A stretch of 64,000 bases of DNA, taken from positions 248,001-312,000 of the forward strand of contig NZ_VFPB01000002.1 of NCBI RefSeq assembly GCF_006716465.1, in the 5' to 3' direction. The notes under the pieces are model-generated. The model was not told the DNA's origin and made no database searches. It saw nothing but the letters and a program-made list of their open reading frames with translations. A program made the translations under genes and the position numbers. This DNA is from Pseudoxanthomonas sp. 3HH-4. GTDB lineage: Bacteria; Pseudomonadota; Gammaproteobacteria; Xanthomonadales; Xanthomonadaceae. This document shows, in pieces, positions 8,859-18,246 of the stretch; the first letter of the stretch is position 1, and each line of letters begins with the position of its first letter.

Positions 8859-10256
8859 TCAGCGCGCGCCGCGGCCGAACAGCACGACCTCTACGGTCTG
8901 AAGCAGGATCATCACGTCGAACACCAGGCCATGGTTCTTGACGTAGAAAAGATCGAACTTGAGCTTCTCTTCCGCATCGCGCACCGAAGCGCCGTAGGGG
9001 TAGCGTAGCTGCGCCCACCCGGTCAGGCCGGGCTTGACGCTGTGTCGCACGCCGTAATAACGCACTTCATCGTTGAGCATGTCGACGAAATGCGGACGCT
9101 CCGGTCGCGGCCCCACGAAGCTCATGTCGCCGCGCAGCACCGCGATGAGCTGCGGCAGTTCGTCCAGGCGCGTCTTGCGGATGAAGCGTCCCACCCGCGT
9201 GCTGCGGTCGTCATCCTTGCTGGCCCAGATCGCGACACCGCCCTTCTCGGCATCCACCCGCATGCTGCGGAACTTGGTCAGCGTGAAATGTCGCCCACGC
9301 TCGCCCACGCGTGTCTGGCTGTAGAAGACAGGCCCGCCCGACTCGAGCCAGACAGCGAGACCCACGAGGACCATCAGCGGCCAGCTGACCAGCAGCAGCG
9401 CGCCCGCCGCGAGCAGGTCGAAGAAGCGCTTGCTCAGGCGACGTGGCGTGGAGTAATCGAAGCCCCCCGAGAACACCAGCCAGGACGGATCCACCGCGTT
9501 GAGCTGCACCATGCCCGCTTCGCGTTCGAAGAAGCTGGACAGGTCGACCACGGATATCCCCTGCTGTACGCACTGGAGCATCTGCTCCATGGGTAGCCCG
9601 CCGCGACGTTCATCGGGCGCGATGACCAACTCGTCGATCAGCAGGCGCTCGGTGAGGGCATGCAGTCCTTCATCCCCCATGTGGACCAGCATGTCCTCGC
9701 GTACCAGCACGGGCTGGCCCGGCACCGGCACGAATCCCACGACAGAGAACGTGCGACGGTCCGAGCGGCGCCGCATGCAGGAATTGATCAGGTCCGCATT
9801 GCGGCCTGCACCGAGAATCAGGACGCGCTGCTTCAGGACGTCCGAATGGAACACCCGCACCCACCCGATGCGCACCACCACGATGCTGACGACCCCGATG
9901 CCCAGCGAAATGGCCAGCACGCCGCGACCGAGATAGGCCTGCGGCACGAGGTAGTACAGGACGACGAGCGCGATGCCACCAAACGCGAACGAAAGCGCAA
10001 GGCGCAGGGCGAAGTCCATGCGCGTATGCCGGACATGGGTCTGGTAAAGACCGAAGGCGGTCATGGAGCCGGTGATCGCCAAAGCCACCAGTGCGGCGCG
10101 CCATGGCGTTTGCTCCAGGAACATCACCTGGTATTCGGGATCGGTGTGGAAGCGGATCCACGCCGCTGCCATCACGGCTGCGAACAGTACGACCACTTCC
10201 CCCAACCACAAGAATCGGATGACCCGATCCTTGCGGCTCTTGTGCGTTGCCTTCAT
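8859..10256 (-). CDS. Polyprenyl-phosphate sugar-1-phosphate transferase (exopolysaccharide initiation)
   Basis: 465 residues. The N-terminal 130 residues hold about four hydrophobic segments, a middle domain has a nucleotide-binding-like RVLILGAGRNADL, and the C-terminus is the bacterial sugar transferase domain: KRFFDLLAAG, then KFRSMRVDAE, SFVGPRPERP and KPGLTGWAQL. Such proteins start repeat-unit synthesis by moving a sugar phosphate from a UDP-sugar onto undecaprenyl phosphate at the inner membrane. The architecture resembles the exosortase/EpsB-type initiating enzymes. It is a minus-strand gene downstream of the secreted beta-helix gene, with a strong terminator between them, so it may have its own promoter at 10257-10430. 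Confidence 0.9.
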   Translation of the reverse strand: MKATHKSRKDRVIRFLWLGEVVVLFAAVMAAAWIRFHTDPEYQVMFLEQTPWRAALVALAITGSMTAFGLYQTHVRHTRMDFALRLALSFAFGGIALVVLYYLVPQAYLGRGVLAISLGIGVVSIVVVRIGWVRVFHSDVLKQRVLILGAGRNADLINSCMRRRSDRRTFSVVGFVPVPGQPVLVREDMLVHMGDEGLHALTERLLIDELVIAPDERRGGLPMEQMLQCVQQGISVVDLSSFFEREAGMVQLNAVDPSWLVFSGGFDYSTPRRLSKRFFDLLAAGALLLVSWPLMVLVGLAVWLESGGPVFYSQTRVGERGRHFTLTKFRSMRVDAEKGGVAIWASKDDDRSTRVGRFIRKTRLDELPQLIAVLRGDMSFVGPRPERPHFVDMLNDEVRYYGVRHSVKPGLTGWAQLRYPYGASVRDAEEKLKFDLFYVKNHGLVFDVMILLQTVEVVLFGRGAR

Positions 10257-10433
10257 CGACGTCCCCTGCTGCCGCACCGGCCAGCACCCCCGGCCCGTAC
10301 CGCGATACGTTTCATTCCGTCGCCACGCGGCCAACCCCTTGCGGGGAAGACCATCGCCCTGGCTCCGGCACGTCTTCTTACCTCCGACACACCTCCTCGA
10401 ACGTGACTTTCCGCCAGTGCCGGACACGGGAAC

Positions 10434-10460
10434 AAAAAAAGGCCGCCCCGAAGGGCGGCC
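10434..10460 (-). terminator. Intrinsic terminator after the beta-helix gene
   Basis: On the minus strand GGCCGCCC-TTCG-GGGCGGCC is followed by seven T residues: an eight-pair GC stem with a UUCG-class tetraloop and a U tract, 32 bp past the beta-helix stop. It should separate that transcript from the sugar transferase gene downstream. Confidence 0.9.
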
Positions 10461-10491
10461 TCTGGTCGTAACAGGGGAAAACGACCGCGCG

Positions 10492-12066
10492 TCAGCGGCG
10501 GACAACGCCCCGTCGGTAACGTGCAGCGGGCGCCTGCCGCCAGCGCGGCCGCTCGCGGACGGCAGGCAGCGTGACCGGCGCAGGCGTGGCAACGGCCGGC
10601 TGCGACGCGGTCGCCGGCTGTGCCACCGTTCCCGCCGGGCGTGAAGGGATCAACGGTTGGGACCCATTCACCCGGATCGGATCGGAGACCTGGTCAATGT
10701 CGAACTGCTCGAATGCCCCGACATCGATGCGGTTCTCCAGCAGAAGACGTGCGTGCGCATCCCCGGTCGCGAGCTTGGTCCGCAACGGCGGATCGAACGC
10801 CGGCAACAGTTGCGGCGACGGGAACGGGAACGCAGTAGGCGTGACGGGTGTGCTGTTACCCGTGTTCAACAGCGGGCTGCCCGCACGAGGGCGGAGGTTG
10901 CGCTGTGCCAGGTCGACGAACATCGGGTCGCTCCCCCGCAGGGTGCCCGTCCACTCCGTCGGCACCATCGCCGCCGCTGTTTGCACCCAGTTGTTGGAGC
11001 CGGCGACCTTGCGGCCATCCGACCATGGCTCCCTGCTCTGCGGGCCACAGTACGGCGTGTCGACATTGCTCGCTGGATTCTCGCGGACGATGCTGGGCGC
11101 ACTGCCCGCTGCCGGCTGGTAGATCACATTGTTGTGCATCTCCAGCGAGCCCTGGCCCAGCTGGACCAGCACGGCGTTGGCCGTGCCGGAACGGTCCATC
11201 AGGATGGTGTTGTTCACCAGGCGCGTGCGGCCCTGGTTGCGTCCGTTGAGATCGCCGCCAATGCGCAACGCATTGCCCGAACGACTCGTCGAGCGATGGA
11301 TGATGACGTTGCCGACGAGTTCGGCGTCTTCGCGCCGGAGATCCGCGGTCCAGCCGGACTTCTGCGTCTCGCAGTCGGGTCCGATCAGCTCGACTTCGTG
11401 CAGGTCCGACCCCTCGATCCAGTTGTAGTGGATTTCGGCACGCTGGTGGCGTACACGCACCAGCACGCCGCCGGTGGCGCTGTGCACGTAGTTGTAGCGC
11501 ATCCTGAACACGGTGTCCGGATAGGCCACCTCGTCGGACTGCATGTAGATCGCATGCCGGCGGTCGCCCTGTCCCGAACGGGCGATCTCGCTGTACTCGA
11601 GCGTGAACGATCCGGAGTTCTGGTCGGCGCCCAGGATGCCGTGGGAGGGACAATCATGCACGTAGGCATCGCGCACCGTGGCGTTGTGCGCTTCGCTGAA
11701 AATGCAGGAACTCGTTCCGCCGGTCACTTCGAAGCCTTCGAACACGACGTGGTTCGACTGCTGGAACTTGATGGTATGGGTGCCCCCCGAAAGCACCGGC
11801 CGGGTTGCCCCGGCGACGCGGCGCCACCTGATCGTCACTGGGCTGGCTTCGGTCCCGCTGTCATCGCTGCCCACCACGATATTGCCGGCATAGGTCGCAT
11901 TGCCGTCCACTTCGACGATGTCGCCAGGCGCCAGATTGACGCTATTGAAGAGGGTCGTGAGCTGCGTATAGGTGCGCCCCGGGCCAACGTTGTAAGTCGC
12001 GGCAGCCGCGCTCAAGGGGACAGCCGCCAGCAGCCCCAGCCCAAGCAAGGGTTTTGAGAAATGCAT
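10492..12066 (-). CDS. Secreted right-handed beta-helix protein (pectate-lyase-like fold)
   Basis: 524 residues from the ATG at 12066, with GGGAG eight bases upstream. LLGLGLLAAVPLSAAAATY is a Sec signal peptide. The body repeats short strand-turn units rich in N and H (HNATVRDAYVHDC, FRMRYNYVHS, AEIHYNWIEGS, TRLVNNTILM, LEMHNNVIY), the pattern of a parallel beta-helix of the polysaccharide lyase/right-handed helix group. The last 70 residues are A/P/T-rich and end in a strongly basic tail (RWRQAPAARYRRGVVRR). It is probably an exported glycan-binding or glycan-cleaving protein serving the adjacent exopolysaccharide genes; catalytic residues cannot be assigned. Confidence 0.8.
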   Translation of the reverse strand: MHFSKPLLGLGLLAAVPLSAAAATYNVGPGRTYTQLTTLFNSVNLAPGDIVEVDGNATYAGNIVVGSDDSGTEASPVTIRWRRVAGATRPVLSGGTHTIKFQQSNHVVFEGFEVTGGTSSCIFSEAHNATVRDAYVHDCPSHGILGADQNSGSFTLEYSEIARSGQGDRRHAIYMQSDEVAYPDTVFRMRYNYVHSATGGVLVRVRHQRAEIHYNWIEGSDLHEVELIGPDCETQKSGWTADLRREDAELVGNVIIHRSTSRSGNALRIGGDLNGRNQGRTRLVNNTILMDRSGTANAVLVQLGQGSLEMHNNVIYQPAAGSAPSIVRENPASNVDTPYCGPQSREPWSDGRKVAGSNNWVQTAAAMVPTEWTGTLRGSDPMFVDLAQRNLRPRAGSPLLNTGNSTPVTPTAFPFPSPQLLPAFDPPLRTKLATGDAHARLLLENRIDVGAFEQFDIDQVSDPIRVNGSQPLIPSRPAGTVAQPATASQPAVATPAPVTLPAVRERPRWRQAPAARYRRGVVRR

Positions 12067-12325
12067 CAAATGGACTCCCGCGATTGCTCGCGTTCTGTTG
12101 TTTCCCCTGCCCGATCATTGTCCCGAGGCGGGCGTGAACAGCCCGCTAATCCAGACCTTCAATGGGCGCTGCGGATGAGACGAGCGCCCCATTTCGGTGA
12201 TCGGACTTGTCTTCAATTACGCGAAGGACCCCCGAAGGCGGCCGCAGCATCGTGCTGAAGGAATCTTTCGATCAGGTTATTGACGGGTGAAAGTCGTTCG
12301 TGCAAAATTCCGCTTCTAACGAAAC

Positions 12326-12402
12326 GCGCCCGTAGCTCAGCTGGATAGAGTACCTGGCTACGAACCAGGCGGTCGGGAGTTCGAATCTCTCCGGGCGCGC
12401 CA
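12326..12402 (+). tRNA. tRNA-Arg (anticodon ACG)
   Basis: The 77-nt cloverleaf has acceptor GCGCCCG pairing with CGGGCGC, discriminator G and encoded CCA. The anticodon arm is CCTGG-CTACGAA-CCAGG and the T loop is TTCGAAT. ACG (inosine-modified in the mature tRNA) reads CGN arginine codons. A terminator follows nine bases downstream. Confidence 0.97.
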
Positions 12403-12410
12403 TTTTCGAA

Positions 12411-12441
12411 ACAGGCTGACTTAGGTCAGCCTGTTTTTTTT
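12411..12441 (+). terminator. Intrinsic terminator of tRNA-Arg
   Basis: Perfect ten-pair stem ACAGGCTGAC / GTCAGCCTGT with loop TTAG and a run of T residues, immediately 3' of tRNA-Arg on the plus strand. Confidence 0.9.
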
Positions 12442-12478
12442 CGTCCGCCCGAAGACAAGCGTCACTCCGTTCGCATAA

Positions 12479-12505
12479 AAAAAGCCCCGCAATGCGGGGC
12501 TTTTT
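12479..12505 (-). terminator. Terminator of tRNA-Ser
   Basis: Twelve-pair stem AAAAAGCCCCGC / GCGGGGCTTTTT with loop AAT. It lies six bases past the 3' end of tRNA-Ser on the minus strand. The A/T flanks on both sides could let it work in both directions, which suits two convergent tRNA genes. Confidence 0.85.
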
Positions 12506-12510
12506 CAAAC

Positions 12511-12603
12511 TGGCGGAGTGAGAGGGATTCGAACCCTCGATAAGGCTTTTGACCCTATACTCCCTTAGCAGGGGAGCCCCTTCGGCCACTCGGGCATCAC
12601 TCC
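12511..12603 (-). tRNA. tRNA-Ser (anticodon GCT)
   Basis: The 93-nt class II tRNA has acceptor GGAGTGA / TCACTCC, discriminator G, encoded CCA, a long variable arm (about TATAGGGTCAAAAGCC), anticodon loop CTGCTAA and T loop TTCGAAT. GCT reads AGC/AGU serine codons. It is convergent with tRNA-Arg. Confidence 0.96.
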
Positions 12604-12678
12604 GGTTTTTCAACACGTTGCAGCCATGCTGCAGCGGCCGCCTAGAATAGCGACTCGCCGCTCGGGCGGCAAACAAAT

Positions 12679-12888
12679 TCACTCCGAAGTGACGTTTTCC
12701 GAACCTGCAGGCGACGCGATCTCCTCACCGCGCTGGATGCGCTGGTAGATTTCTTCGCGATGCACGGCCACATCCTTGGGCGCGGTGATGCCGATACGCA
12801 CCTGATTTCCTTTCACGCCAAGCACGGTCACTGTGACCGAATCACCGATCATCAGGGTTTCGCCGACACGGCGGGTCAAGATCAACAT
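12679..12888 (-). CDS. csrA: Carbon storage regulator CsrA (RsmA)
   Basis: 69 residues, starting [16 protein letters not shown], with [24 protein letters not shown] and a short acidic tail. This is the dimeric RNA-binding protein that recognises GGA in leader hairpins and blocks or alters translation of many mRNAs. Its own Shine-Dalgarno (GGAGAAG, about six bases before ATG) contains a GGA, so autoregulation is possible, as in other species. Position after alaS on the minus strand is the usual Xanthomonadaceae order. tRNA-Ser lies downstream on the same strand. The start at 12888 is set by family length; the frame stays open upstream. Confidence 0.96.
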   Translation of the reverse strand: MLILTRRVGETLMIGDSVTVTVLGVKGNQVRIGITAPKDVAVHREEIYQRIQRGEEIASPAGSENVTSE

Positions 12889-13037
12889 GTTTCTTCTCCG
12901 TAATCCGGCAAGGATAGTGCCGGGGGCGCGCCAGCCTTGTGAAAATGGGCCGACAGCTTCCTGGTACATTCATGAACCTAAAGCATGGTAGCGGCCGGGG
13001 GCACACGGCCGCAAGCGCCGTATGGTCGAATGGCGGA

Positions 13038-15689
13038 TCAGCCAAGGCGTTGCTGGACCCATCCCGGAACGCCCGCAAGAGCCGTGGTAAGGGCGGGCCC
13101 GTCCTCACCACCACCCTGGGCGAGGTCCGGGCGACCACCGCCCTTACCCCCGATCTGACTGGCGATATGTGACAGTAGTTCCCCCGCCTTGACCCGTCCC
13201 GTTGCTGCACCGTTCACGCCTGCCACCAGCGCCGCCTTGCCGTCTGCGGTGCCGGCGAGGACGATCACTGCGTCACCCAATTGCTGCTTCAGACGGTCCA
13301 TGGCATCGCGAAGCGCCTTGGCGTCGAAACCTTCCAACCGCGAAGCGAGGACACGGATACCCCCTACCTCGACGGCCGAGCCGCCCAGGTCCGACGTGGC
13401 GTTGGAGGCCGCCCTGGCTTTCAGGGACTCCAGTTCCCTCTCGAGCTTCTTCTGCCGGTCGGCCAGCGCCCGGATCTTCTCGACCACCTCACCGGTGTTG
13501 CCGCCCAGCAGGCCGGCCGCTTCGGCAAGCCGGCGCTCCTCGTCGGCCACATAGTCGAGCGCACCCTGCCCCGTCACCGCCTCGATGCGGCGCACGCCAG
13601 CGGACACGCCACTTTCACCGACCAGCTTGAACAGGCCGATGTCACCAGTGCGGCCGACATGGGTACCGCCACAGAGTTCGGTGGAGTAATCGCCCATCTT
13701 CAGCACACGCACGTGTTCGCCGTATTTTTCACCGAACAACGCCATGGCGCCGAAATCCAGTGCTTCCTGCATGCCCATGTGATGCACTTCGGCTGCGCTG
13801 TTGGCACGGATCTGCGCGTTGACGCGACGTTCGACCTCAGCCAGTTCCACCGCCGTCATCGGCTGGAAATGGGAGAAGTCGAAGCGCAGGCGATCCGGTG
13901 CGACGAGCGAGCCCTTCTGCTGGACGTGCGTGCCGAGCACTTCGCGCAACGCCGCATGCAGCAGGTGGGTGGCGGAATGGTTCAGGATGGTGCTGGCGCG
14001 ACGTTTCGCGTCCACCGATGCCACCACATGGTCGCCAAGCTTCAGCGTGCCCTTGGCGACACGGCCGGCGTGCCCATGGAACTGGCCCGCGAACTTCAGC
14101 GTATCCGCAACATCGAACTCGACACCCTGCTCGGCCAGCACGCCGGTGTCGCCGACTTGGCCGCCGGATTCGGCGTAGAACGGTGTCTTGTCCAGGATAA
14201 CCACCGCCTCTTCGCCCGCTTCCACGGACGGCACCGGGCGCCCGTCCTTCAGGAGCGCGACGACCTGCAGGCCGCCAGCATCCAGGTGGTCGTACCCGAG
14301 GAAGAGCGTGGGCGAGAGCTGGGCTACGAGGTCGGCGGGCAGGCCGGTATTCGAGGTGAACTTGCCGGCGGCACGCGCGGTTTCCCGCTGTTGCTCCATC
14401 GCTGCATCAAACCCGGCCATGTCCACGGTCAACCCACGCTCACGTGCGATATCTGCAGTGAGGTCGACCGGGAAGCCGTACGTGTCATACAGCCGGAACG
14501 CATCGGCGCCCGGGATGACGCCATTGGCTGCGCGCGCAGCGACGTCGTCGAAGATGCGCATGCCGGAATCCAGCGTCTCCGCGAACCGCTCTTCCTCTGC
14601 CTTGAGCGCGCGCTCGACCAGTTCGCGAGCGGCGGGCAGTTCAGGATAGGCATCGCCCATCAGGTCCGACAGCGTGCCGACCATCCTGTGGAAGAACGGC
14701 TGCCGCACGCCCAGCATCCAACCATGGCGCAGCGCGCGACGGATGATCCGTCGCAGCACATAACCCCTGCCCTCATTGGAAGGCAGCACGCCATCGACGA
14801 TGAGGAAGCTGCACGCGCGGATATGGTCCGCGATGACGCGCAGCGACTTGTTCTCGAGATCGGCCGTGCCGGTCAGTTCGGCGGCCGCGCGGATCAGGCC
14901 CTGGAACAGGTCGATCTCATAGTTCGTGTGGACGTGCTGAAGCACAGCCGCCAGGCGCTCCAGGCCCATGCCTGTATCGACGCAGGGTGCCGGCAGCGGT
15001 ATCAGCGTGCCGTCGGGTTGACGGTCGAACTGCATGAAGACGTTGTTCCAGATCTCGATGTAGCGATCACCGTCTTCATCCGGCGAGCCCGGCGGACCAC
15101 CCGCGATATGGTCGCCGTGATCGTAGAAAATCTCGGTGCAAGGGCCGCAGGGCCCGGTGTCGGCCATCTGCCAGAAATTGTCGGATGCGTAAGGCGCGCC
15201 TTTGTTGTCGCCGATGCGCACAATGCGCTCGGCCGGCAGGCCGATCATGTCGTGCCACAGGTCGTAGGCCTCGTCATCGGTGTGGTACACCGTGACCAGC
15301 AGCCGTTCCTTGGGCAGCTTCCAGACCTCGGTCAGCAGTTCCCATGCCCAGCCGATGGCCTCCTTCTTGAAGTAATCGCCAAAGGACCAGTTGCCCAGCA
15401 TCTCAAAGAAGGTGTGGTGGCGGGCCGTGTAGCCAACCGAATCCAGGTCATTGTGCTTGCCGCCCGCGCGTAGGCAGCGCTGCACGTCAGCCGCCCGCAC
15501 ATAACTGCGCTTCTCGGCGCCCAGGAACACGTCCTTGAACTGCACCATGCCGGAATTGGTGAACAGCAACGTAGGGTCGTTGCCGGGCACGAGCGAGGCT
15601 GACGGCACAATGGTATGGCCCTTCCCGGCAAAAAAGTCGAGGAAGTCCTGGCGGATCTGGCGGGTGCTGAAGGTATTGGGAGTGGTCAT
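13038..15689 (-). CDS. alaS: Alanine-tRNA ligase
   Basis: 883 residues, close to the usual 875. The start is the ATG giving [20 protein letters not shown], which aligns with known AlaRS N-termini; its Shine-Dalgarno is weak. The class II catalytic core is at the N-terminus ([15 protein letters not shown]). The editing domain carries the zinc/editing motifs [12 protein letters not shown] and [14 protein letters not shown]-terminal oligomerisation domain is rich in A and G ([26 protein letters not shown]). The enzyme charges tRNA-Ala and clears mischarged Ser/Gly. It follows recX and precedes csrA, all on the minus strand. No frameshift or missing motif was seen. Confidence 0.97.
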   Translation of the reverse strand: MTTPNTFSTRQIRQDFLDFFAGKGHTIVPSASLVPGNDPTLLFTNSGMVQFKDVFLGAEKRSYVRAADVQRCLRAGGKHNDLDSVGYTARHHTFFEMLGNWSFGDYFKKEAIGWAWELLTEVWKLPKERLLVTVYHTDDEAYDLWHDMIGLPAERIVRIGDNKGAPYASDNFWQMADTGPCGPCTEIFYDHGDHIAGGPPGSPDEDGDRYIEIWNNVFMQFDRQPDGTLIPLPAPCVDTGMGLERLAAVLQHVHTNYEIDLFQGLIRAAAELTGTADLENKSLRVIADHIRACSFLIVDGVLPSNEGRGYVLRRIIRRALRHGWMLGVRQPFFHRMVGTLSDLMGDAYPELPAARELVERALKAEEERFAETLDSGMRIFDDVAARAANGVIPGADAFRLYDTYGFPVDLTADIARERGLTVDMAGFDAAMEQQRETARAAGKFTSNTGLPADLVAQLSPTLFLGYDHLDAGGLQVVALLKDGRPVPSVEAGEEAVVILDKTPFYAESGGQVGDTGVLAEQGVEFDVADTLKFAGQFHGHAGRVAKGTLKLGDHVVASVDAKRRASTILNHSATHLLHAALREVLGTHVQQKGSLVAPDRLRFDFSHFQPMTAVELAEVERRVNAQIRANSAAEVHHMGMQEALDFGAMALFGEKYGEHVRVLKMGDYSTELCGGTHVGRTGDIGLFKLVGESGVSAGVRRIEAVTGQGALDYVADEERRLAEAAGLLGGNTGEVVEKIRALADRQKKLERELESLKARAASNATSDLGGSAVEVGGIRVLASRLEGFDAKALRDAMDRLKQQLGDAVIVLAGTADGKAALVAGVNGAATGRVKAGELLSHIASQIGGKGGGRPDLAQGGGEDGPALTTALAGVPGWVQQRLG

Positions 15690-15782
15690 CTGGCAGGCAT
15701 TGGCTGGAAGGCGCATCTCCGCGCCGCTCTCTCCGCTACATGCGGGTGCGGCGAGGTGGAGGCAACCCAATGCTCTAGATTA

Positions 15783-16298
15783 TCAGGCCGCCCCGTCCCA
15801 GTCCTCAGCCTCCAGCCGACTCGCGGCACGGACGGCGGCGCCATCGAAGCCGCGCCGGATCAGGAAATCCGCGATCTTGCGCCGTTGAGCCAGGTCGATC
15901 TGGCGGGCTGGACCGAAACGACGGCGGACGAGGTCGCACGCCGCTTCGGTCCAGTCGCCATCGAAGGTGGCCATGGCCGCCGCCACCGCCTCGCGGTCCA
16001 GCCCATGCGTGGACAGCTCGGCCTTTATACGTAGCGGACCATAACCACCCGAGGCCCGGCTTCGGACAAGGGCCTCCGCAAAGCGCGTGTCGCTCTGCCA
16101 ACCCTCATCCGCCAGCCGGTCCACGGCCGATCGCACATCGGCCGCTTCCACTCCACGGGATGTCAACTTGCGGGACAACTCCCGCCGGGAGTGCTCCCGA
16201 CGGGTCAAGAGCCCGAGCGCGCGCTGCAGGGGTGTCTGCTCGACCGGCTTGCGCCGGCGGCGTCCTGCCCCCGGCGCATCTCCTGCTTCATCGACCAT
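15783..16298 (-). CDS. recX: Regulatory protein RecX
   Basis: 171 residues from the ATG at 16298; a GTG at 16316 would add six. Three helical repeats of the RecX type are visible: [41 protein letters not shown] and [15 protein letters not shown], with a basic N-terminus. RecX binds the RecA filament and limits its growth and ATPase and coprotease activity. The gene begins 30 bp after recA on the same strand, so it is almost certainly cotranscribed and lifted with recA in the SOS response. It ends about 93 bp before alaS. Confidence 0.9.
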   Translation of the reverse strand: MVDEAGDAPGAGRRRRKPVEQTPLQRALGLLTRREHSRRELSRKLTSRGVEAADVRSAVDRLADEGWQSDTRFAEALVRSRASGGYGPLRIKAELSTHGLDREAVAAAMATFDGDWTEAACDLVRRRFGPARQIDLAQRRKIADFLIRRGFDGAAVRAASRLEAEDWDGAA

Positions 16299-16328
16299 GA
16301 CGCGCGTCCGGTTCACCCATCGCGGTGC

Positions 16329-17363
16329 TTATTCGCCGTCGTTGTCGGCACTTTCTTCGCGCTGCGCTTCGGCGGGCTGGAACTTCTCGCGCAGTTCGGA
16401 TTCCAGCTTGGCGGCGATGGCAGGATTCTCGCGCAGGAAGGTCCGGGAATTGTCCTTGCCCTGGCCGATGCGCTCGCTGCCATAGCTGTACCAGGCGCCC
16501 GCTTTGTCGACCAGCTTGGCTTCCACGCCCATGTCGATCAGTTCACCTTCGCGACTGATGCCTTCGCCATAGAGGATCTCGGTAAAGACCTGCTTGAACG
16601 GAGGCGCCAGCTTGTTTTTGACCACCTTGATCTTGGTCTGATTGCCGATGATCTCATCACCTTTCTTGATGGAGCCAACGCGGCGAATGTCCAAGCGAAC
16701 CGAAGCGTAGAACTTCAGCGCATTGCCGCCGGTGGTGGTCTCGGGGCTCTGCCCGGGCATCATCACGCCGATCTTCATACGCAACTGGTTGATGAAGATG
16801 ACGGTGGTGTTCGAGCGCTTGATATTGCCGGTGAGCTTGCGCAGGGCCTGGCTCATCAGGCGCGCCTGCAGGCCCGGCAGCTGATCGCCCATCTCGCCTT
16901 CGATCTCGGCCTTCGGCGTCAGTGCTGCCACGGAGTCGATGACCACGATGTCGACGGAGCCGGAACGCACCAGCATGTCGGCGATTTCCAGCGCCTGTTC
17001 GCCGGTATCCGGCTGCGACAGCAGCAGGTCATCCACATTCACACCCAGCTTGGCGGCGTAGATCGGGTCCAGCGCATGCTCGGCGTCGATGAATGCGGCG
17101 GTGCCACCCTGCTTCTGGCACTGGGCGATGGCCTGCAGGGTCAGGGTGGTCTTGCCGGAGGATTCCGGACCGTAGATCTCCACCACACGACCACGCGGCA
17201 GTCCGCCGATGCCCAGGGCGATGTCCAGCATCAGCGAGCCGGTGGGGATGATTTCCACGGGCTCGATGACCCGGTCACCCATGCGCATCACCGAGCCCTT
17301 GCCGAACTGGCGCTCGATCTGGGTCAGTGCGGCGGAAAGGGCGCGCTTCTTGTTCTCATCCAT
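16329..17363 (-). CDS. recA: Recombinase RecA
   Basis: 344 residues. Walker A is [12 protein letters not shown], Walker B is [11 protein letters not shown], and [14 protein letters not shown] and [15 protein letters not shown] are the L1/L2 regions that contact DNA. The start MDENKKRAL is preceded by AGGA nine bases upstream. The acidic C-terminus ([10 protein letters not shown]) is typical. RecA forms the strand-exchange filament and triggers LexA self-cleavage. No second copy of the perfect palindrome found at lexA was seen in the 190 bp upstream, so SOS control of recA here may use a diverged box. Confidence 0.98.
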   Translation of the reverse strand: MDENKKRALSAALTQIERQFGKGSVMRMGDRVIEPVEIIPTGSLMLDIALGIGGLPRGRVVEIYGPESSGKTTLTLQAIAQCQKQGGTAAFIDAEHALDPIYAAKLGVNVDDLLLSQPDTGEQALEIADMLVRSGSVDIVVIDSVAALTPKAEIEGEMGDQLPGLQARLMSQALRKLTGNIKRSNTTVIFINQLRMKIGVMMPGQSPETTTGGNALKFYASVRLDIRRVGSIKKGDEIIGNQTKIKVVKNKLAPPFKQVFTEILYGEGISREGELIDMGVEAKLVDKAGAWYSYGSERIGQGKDNSRTFLRENPAIAAKLESELREKFQPAEAQREESADNDGE

Positions 17364-17556
17364 TGTCGTGGTCCTAGTCAAGGTGGTCAGGTGCGATCAG
17401 TGTGGGGAGCGGCCATCGCACAGGTTGCGACGGGACGGGCATGGGAGAAATTAGTTGCTCGCGGTAGCTGCGTGGATCGGCGCTCACCGCAGAGAGAGGT
17501 CGGGAAACACCGCGTTTCGATGCGGGAAGGCGTCTCGGCCGATCTCGCGCCAGACG

Positions 17557-18198
17557 TCACCGGTTGGGCCTCACCAGGCCGCAGTACAGGCCTTCGATGG
17601 CAAAGTCCTGATCAGGCAGTACCTCGATGGGGGCATAGTCGGGATTGCGCGGCAGCAGACGGATGCGGTCCTTGCCGATCTTCAAGAGCTTGACGGTGAT
17701 GGCGTCGTCGATCCGCGCCACCACGATCTGGCCCGACCGTGCATCGTGCGTGCGATGCACCCCGATCAGGTCGCCGTCGAAGATGCCTTCGTCCCGCATC
17801 GAGTCGCCCTTGACCTTCAACAGGTAATCCGGCGCGGGCGCGAAGAAAGCCCGGTCCAGCAGCACGTAGTCGTGGTGCCCCGCGTCCGCGCCGATCGGCG
17901 AACCCGCCGCGACCTGCCCCAGTACCGGAACGCGAAGGCCGTCTTCATTGGCAGCCGGAAATGCAAGGTCCGACTGGGGTGGCAGCGGCGGCTTGAGCAG
18001 GCGGATACCGCGCGCGCGGCCGGGCACCCGTTCGATGGCCCCTGCCTGTTCCAGCGCTTCCAGGTGGTATTGGGCGGCACGTACACCTTTGAAGCCGAAG
18101 GCCTTGGCGATTTCCGCCTGTGATGGCGGCATGCCCTCGGCCTCAAGCCGTTCGGCGATCAGGGCGAGGATGGCATGCTGGGTATCGGTCAGGTCCAT
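17557..18198 (-). CDS. lexA: LexA repressor
   Basis: 213 residues. The N-terminal winged helix (residues 1-65) has PPSQAEIAKAFGFKGVRAAQYHL. The self-cleavage site is the Ala-Gly in GQVAAGSPIGA; the catalytic Ser is in VKGDSMRDEGIFDGD and the Lys in IDDAITVKLL. Intact LexA shuts off SOS genes; RecA filaments induce its cleavage. The ATG lies two bases from a perfect operator and there is no Shine-Dalgarno, which suggests leaderless translation (see findings). recA follows about 190 bp downstream. An upstream in-frame ATG at 18225 would place the operator inside the coding region and is less likely. Confidence 0.96.
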   Translation of the reverse strand: MDLTDTQHAILALIAERLEAEGMPPSQAEIAKAFGFKGVRAAQYHLEALEQAGAIERVPGRARGIRLLKPPLPPQSDLAFPAANEDGLRVPVLGQVAAGSPIGADAGHHDYVLLDRAFFAPAPDYLLKVKGDSMRDEGIFDGDLIGVHRTHDARSGQIVVARIDDAITVKLLKIGKDRIRLLPRNPDYAPIEVLPDQDFAIEGLYCGLVRPNR

Positions 18199-18200
18199 GG

Positions 18201-18219
18201 TTAGTAGTAATACTACTAA
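18201..18219. promoter_or_regulatory. LexA operator (SOS box)
   Basis: TTAGTAGTAATACTACTAA is a perfect 19-bp palindrome and fits the Xanthomonas/Xylella LexA consensus TTAG-N6-TACTA. It overlaps the predicted -10 element of lexA, so autorepression by occlusion is expected. Confidence 0.95.
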
Positions 18220-18235
18220 CTTCATCAATTGGCAA
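18207..18235 (-). promoter_or_regulatory. lexA promoter
   Basis: On the minus strand TTGCCA (18235-18230), a 17-bp spacer and TATTAC (18212-18207) match sigma-70 elements at 5/6 and 4/6 positions. Eight bases separate the -10 from the lexA ATG, so transcription would start at or very near the start codon. The -35 lies 11 bp past the ubiB stop. Confidence 0.65.
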
Positions 18236-18246
18236 CCCGGGCAGCG

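Noticed and set aside
12272-12682. Open frame of 136 residues on the minus strand
   Set aside because: It covers both tRNA genes and two terminators, so it cannot be a protein gene.
17364-17556. SOS box upstream of recA
   Set aside because: Only weak half-sites (TTAG at 17451 without TACTA at the right distance) were seen. recA control may depend on a diverged site.
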